From Desulfuromonas acetexigens (lineage in GTDB: Bacteria > Desulfobacterota > Desulfuromonadia > Desulfuromonadales > Trichloromonadaceae): 64,000 bases of DNA. Below, one piece after another: positions 63,548 to 64,000 of the stretch (positions within the stretch are counted from its first letter, which is position 1; the number at the start of each line of letters is the position of its first letter). A program made the translations under genes and the position numbers. Under the pieces are notes generated by a model. It saw only the letters and a list, made by a program, of their open reading frames with translations. It ran no database searches and was not told where the DNA came from. The DNA lies in NCBI RefSeq assembly GCF_900111775.1, contig NZ_FOJJ01000005.1, positions 20,813 to 84,812 of the forward strand. The letters are read 5' to 3'.

Positions 63548-63916
63548 ATGATTTCAAGAATTTTCATTGCTAGTATATCTTTTTCTTTTGTGATGTTTTC
63601 TTCTTTTTATCTTATGAAATATCACACTATGTATAATAAAATAATCATTAGTGATGAGATGCTTTCACTAGCAAAACAAGAGGCTGCTTCTCAGGAAGAT
63701 GGTAAAGAAAAAGCAGATAAATTTAGAAAGTATCTGGAGGCATTGTTTGTTTCAACGGGCCATGTTTCTCAAGTTAACAATGAAAATGGTAGCGTTATCA
63801 TATTAGAACAATCAGAAGATTTGCAGTTGAAAAGAGATAGATATGTTAAGGCAATCAATGAGTTAGAAAAAAGCAGCAGTGTCCGGTTAAGAAGTTGCAT
63901 ACGCGCCGAAGTCTAA
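63548..63916 (+). CDS. AT-rich small protein, probably cut by the insertion element
   Basis: A frame of 122 codons starting 3 bp after the preceding gene. One N-terminal helix or signal (IFIASISFSFVMFSSFYLM), then a charged, helical domain (LAKQEAASQEDGKEKADKFRKYLEAL). The last 12 or so codons (from about 63879) lie in the end of the IS element, where base composition changes abruptly, so the natural C-terminus is probably lost. Could be a second immunity or an accessory protein of the RHS module; not recognised. Confidence 0.5.
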   Translation: MISRIFIASISFSFVMFSSFYLMKYHTMYNKIIISDEMLSLAKQEAASQEDGKEKADKFRKYLEALFVSTGHVSQVNNENGSVIILEQSEDLQLKRDRYVKAINELEKSSSVRLRSCIRAEV

Positions 63917-64000
63917 ATCGATGAAGCCTGGCGGCGTCACGCCGGCGGCAACGTCTTCGGCCGCTTCGTTGCGGATTTTGTTGCGTAACTCGCGAACCCT
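63879..64000. mobile_element. Left edge of an insertion sequence (runs off the window)
   Basis: From about 63879 (GTGTCCGGTTAAGAAG...) composition switches back from AT-rich to GC-rich and a minus-strand frame begins directly. The opening bases would be one terminal repeat; the partner end and the target duplication are outside the window, so the exact boundary is an estimate. Confidence 0.55.
63887..64000 (-). CDS. C-terminal end of a putative transposase (partial)
   Basis: The minus strand is open from base 64000 to a TAA at 63887-63889: 37 codons reading RVRELRNKIRNEAAEDVA ... GFIDLDFGAYATS. The stop lies inside the presumed terminal repeat, the usual position for an IS transposase end. 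The family cannot be told from so little; the call rests on position and composition. Confidence 0.45.
   Translation of the reverse strand, partial: RVRELRNKIRNEAAEDVAAGVTPPGFIDLDFGAYATS

Overview
The window reads as a chromosomal segment of a GC-rich, anaerobic or microaerobic Gram-negative bacterium of the Desulfuromonadales/Geobacter type (former Deltaproteobacteria). This is inferred from several things seen together: a complete dcw cluster headed by mraZ and ending in ftsQ-ftsA-ftsZ, followed by a radical SAM gene of the TIGR03960 type; a reverse-rubrerythrin-like protein; an NrfJ-like lipoprotein; DUF4388 response regulators; c-type haem proteins with CxxCH motifs inside a chemosensory locus; and several sigma-54-type promoters. 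No rRNA, tRNA or CRISPR array was seen.

Layout. 1-7 kb (minus strand): the N-terminal part of RecQ, a YkgJ-like Cys-cluster protein, a DUF6172 protein, a MoxR-type AAA+ ATPase with its VWA partner (separated by an 11-copy heptamer repeat), Tpx, and a B12/radical SAM protein. 7.1-25.2 kb (minus): the 16-gene division and cell-wall cluster mraZ-rsmH-ftsL-ftsI-murE-murF-mraY-murD-ftsW-murG-murC-murB-ddl-ftsQ-ftsA-ftsZ, transcribed from a good sigma-70 promoter upstream of mraZ. 25-33 kb: a CNNM/CBS membrane protein, ligA and acyP on the plus strand, then on the minus strand rnhB-yraN-nadE-rsmI-response regulator. 33.4-38 kb: a small membrane protein (+) and the ffh-rpsP-rimM-trmD-methyltransferase-rplS translation/secretion operon (-). 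38-41 kb (+): NrfJ-like lipoprotein, metallophosphoesterase, Nudix hydrolase.

41-52 kb is the most interesting part. A plus-strand operon encodes a CheY/PilH-like regulator, a small adaptor-like protein, a membrane haem-binding Tll0287-like (DUF3365)-HAMP protein without output domain, a REC-DUF4388 protein, an Hpt-CheW fusion and a CheA-REC hybrid kinase. Facing it are a PilJ-like chemoreceptor (-) and a monohaem cytochrome c (+). The operon, the receptor and the cytochrome each have a well-placed -24/-12 sigma-54 promoter, so they look like one co-regulated, redox-linked chemosensory system without CheR or CheB in this locus.

52-61 kb: uvrC, a reverse-rubrerythrin-like protein, a cyclic-nucleotide-binding protein, an AI-2E-family permease, a double-Cache sensor kinase with an NtrC-type sigma-54 activator, and, behind another -24/-12 promoter, a SatP/YaaH-family acetate-type transporter with an added N-terminal Cys domain. 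The logical reading is a carboxylate-sensing two-component system driving acetate-type transport. 61-64 kb is accessory DNA: a 5'-truncated RHS gene whose tail turns AT-rich, two AT-rich small genes (immunity candidates), and the edge of an insertion sequence that appears to cut the last gene and leaves the window with the C-terminal end of a transposase.
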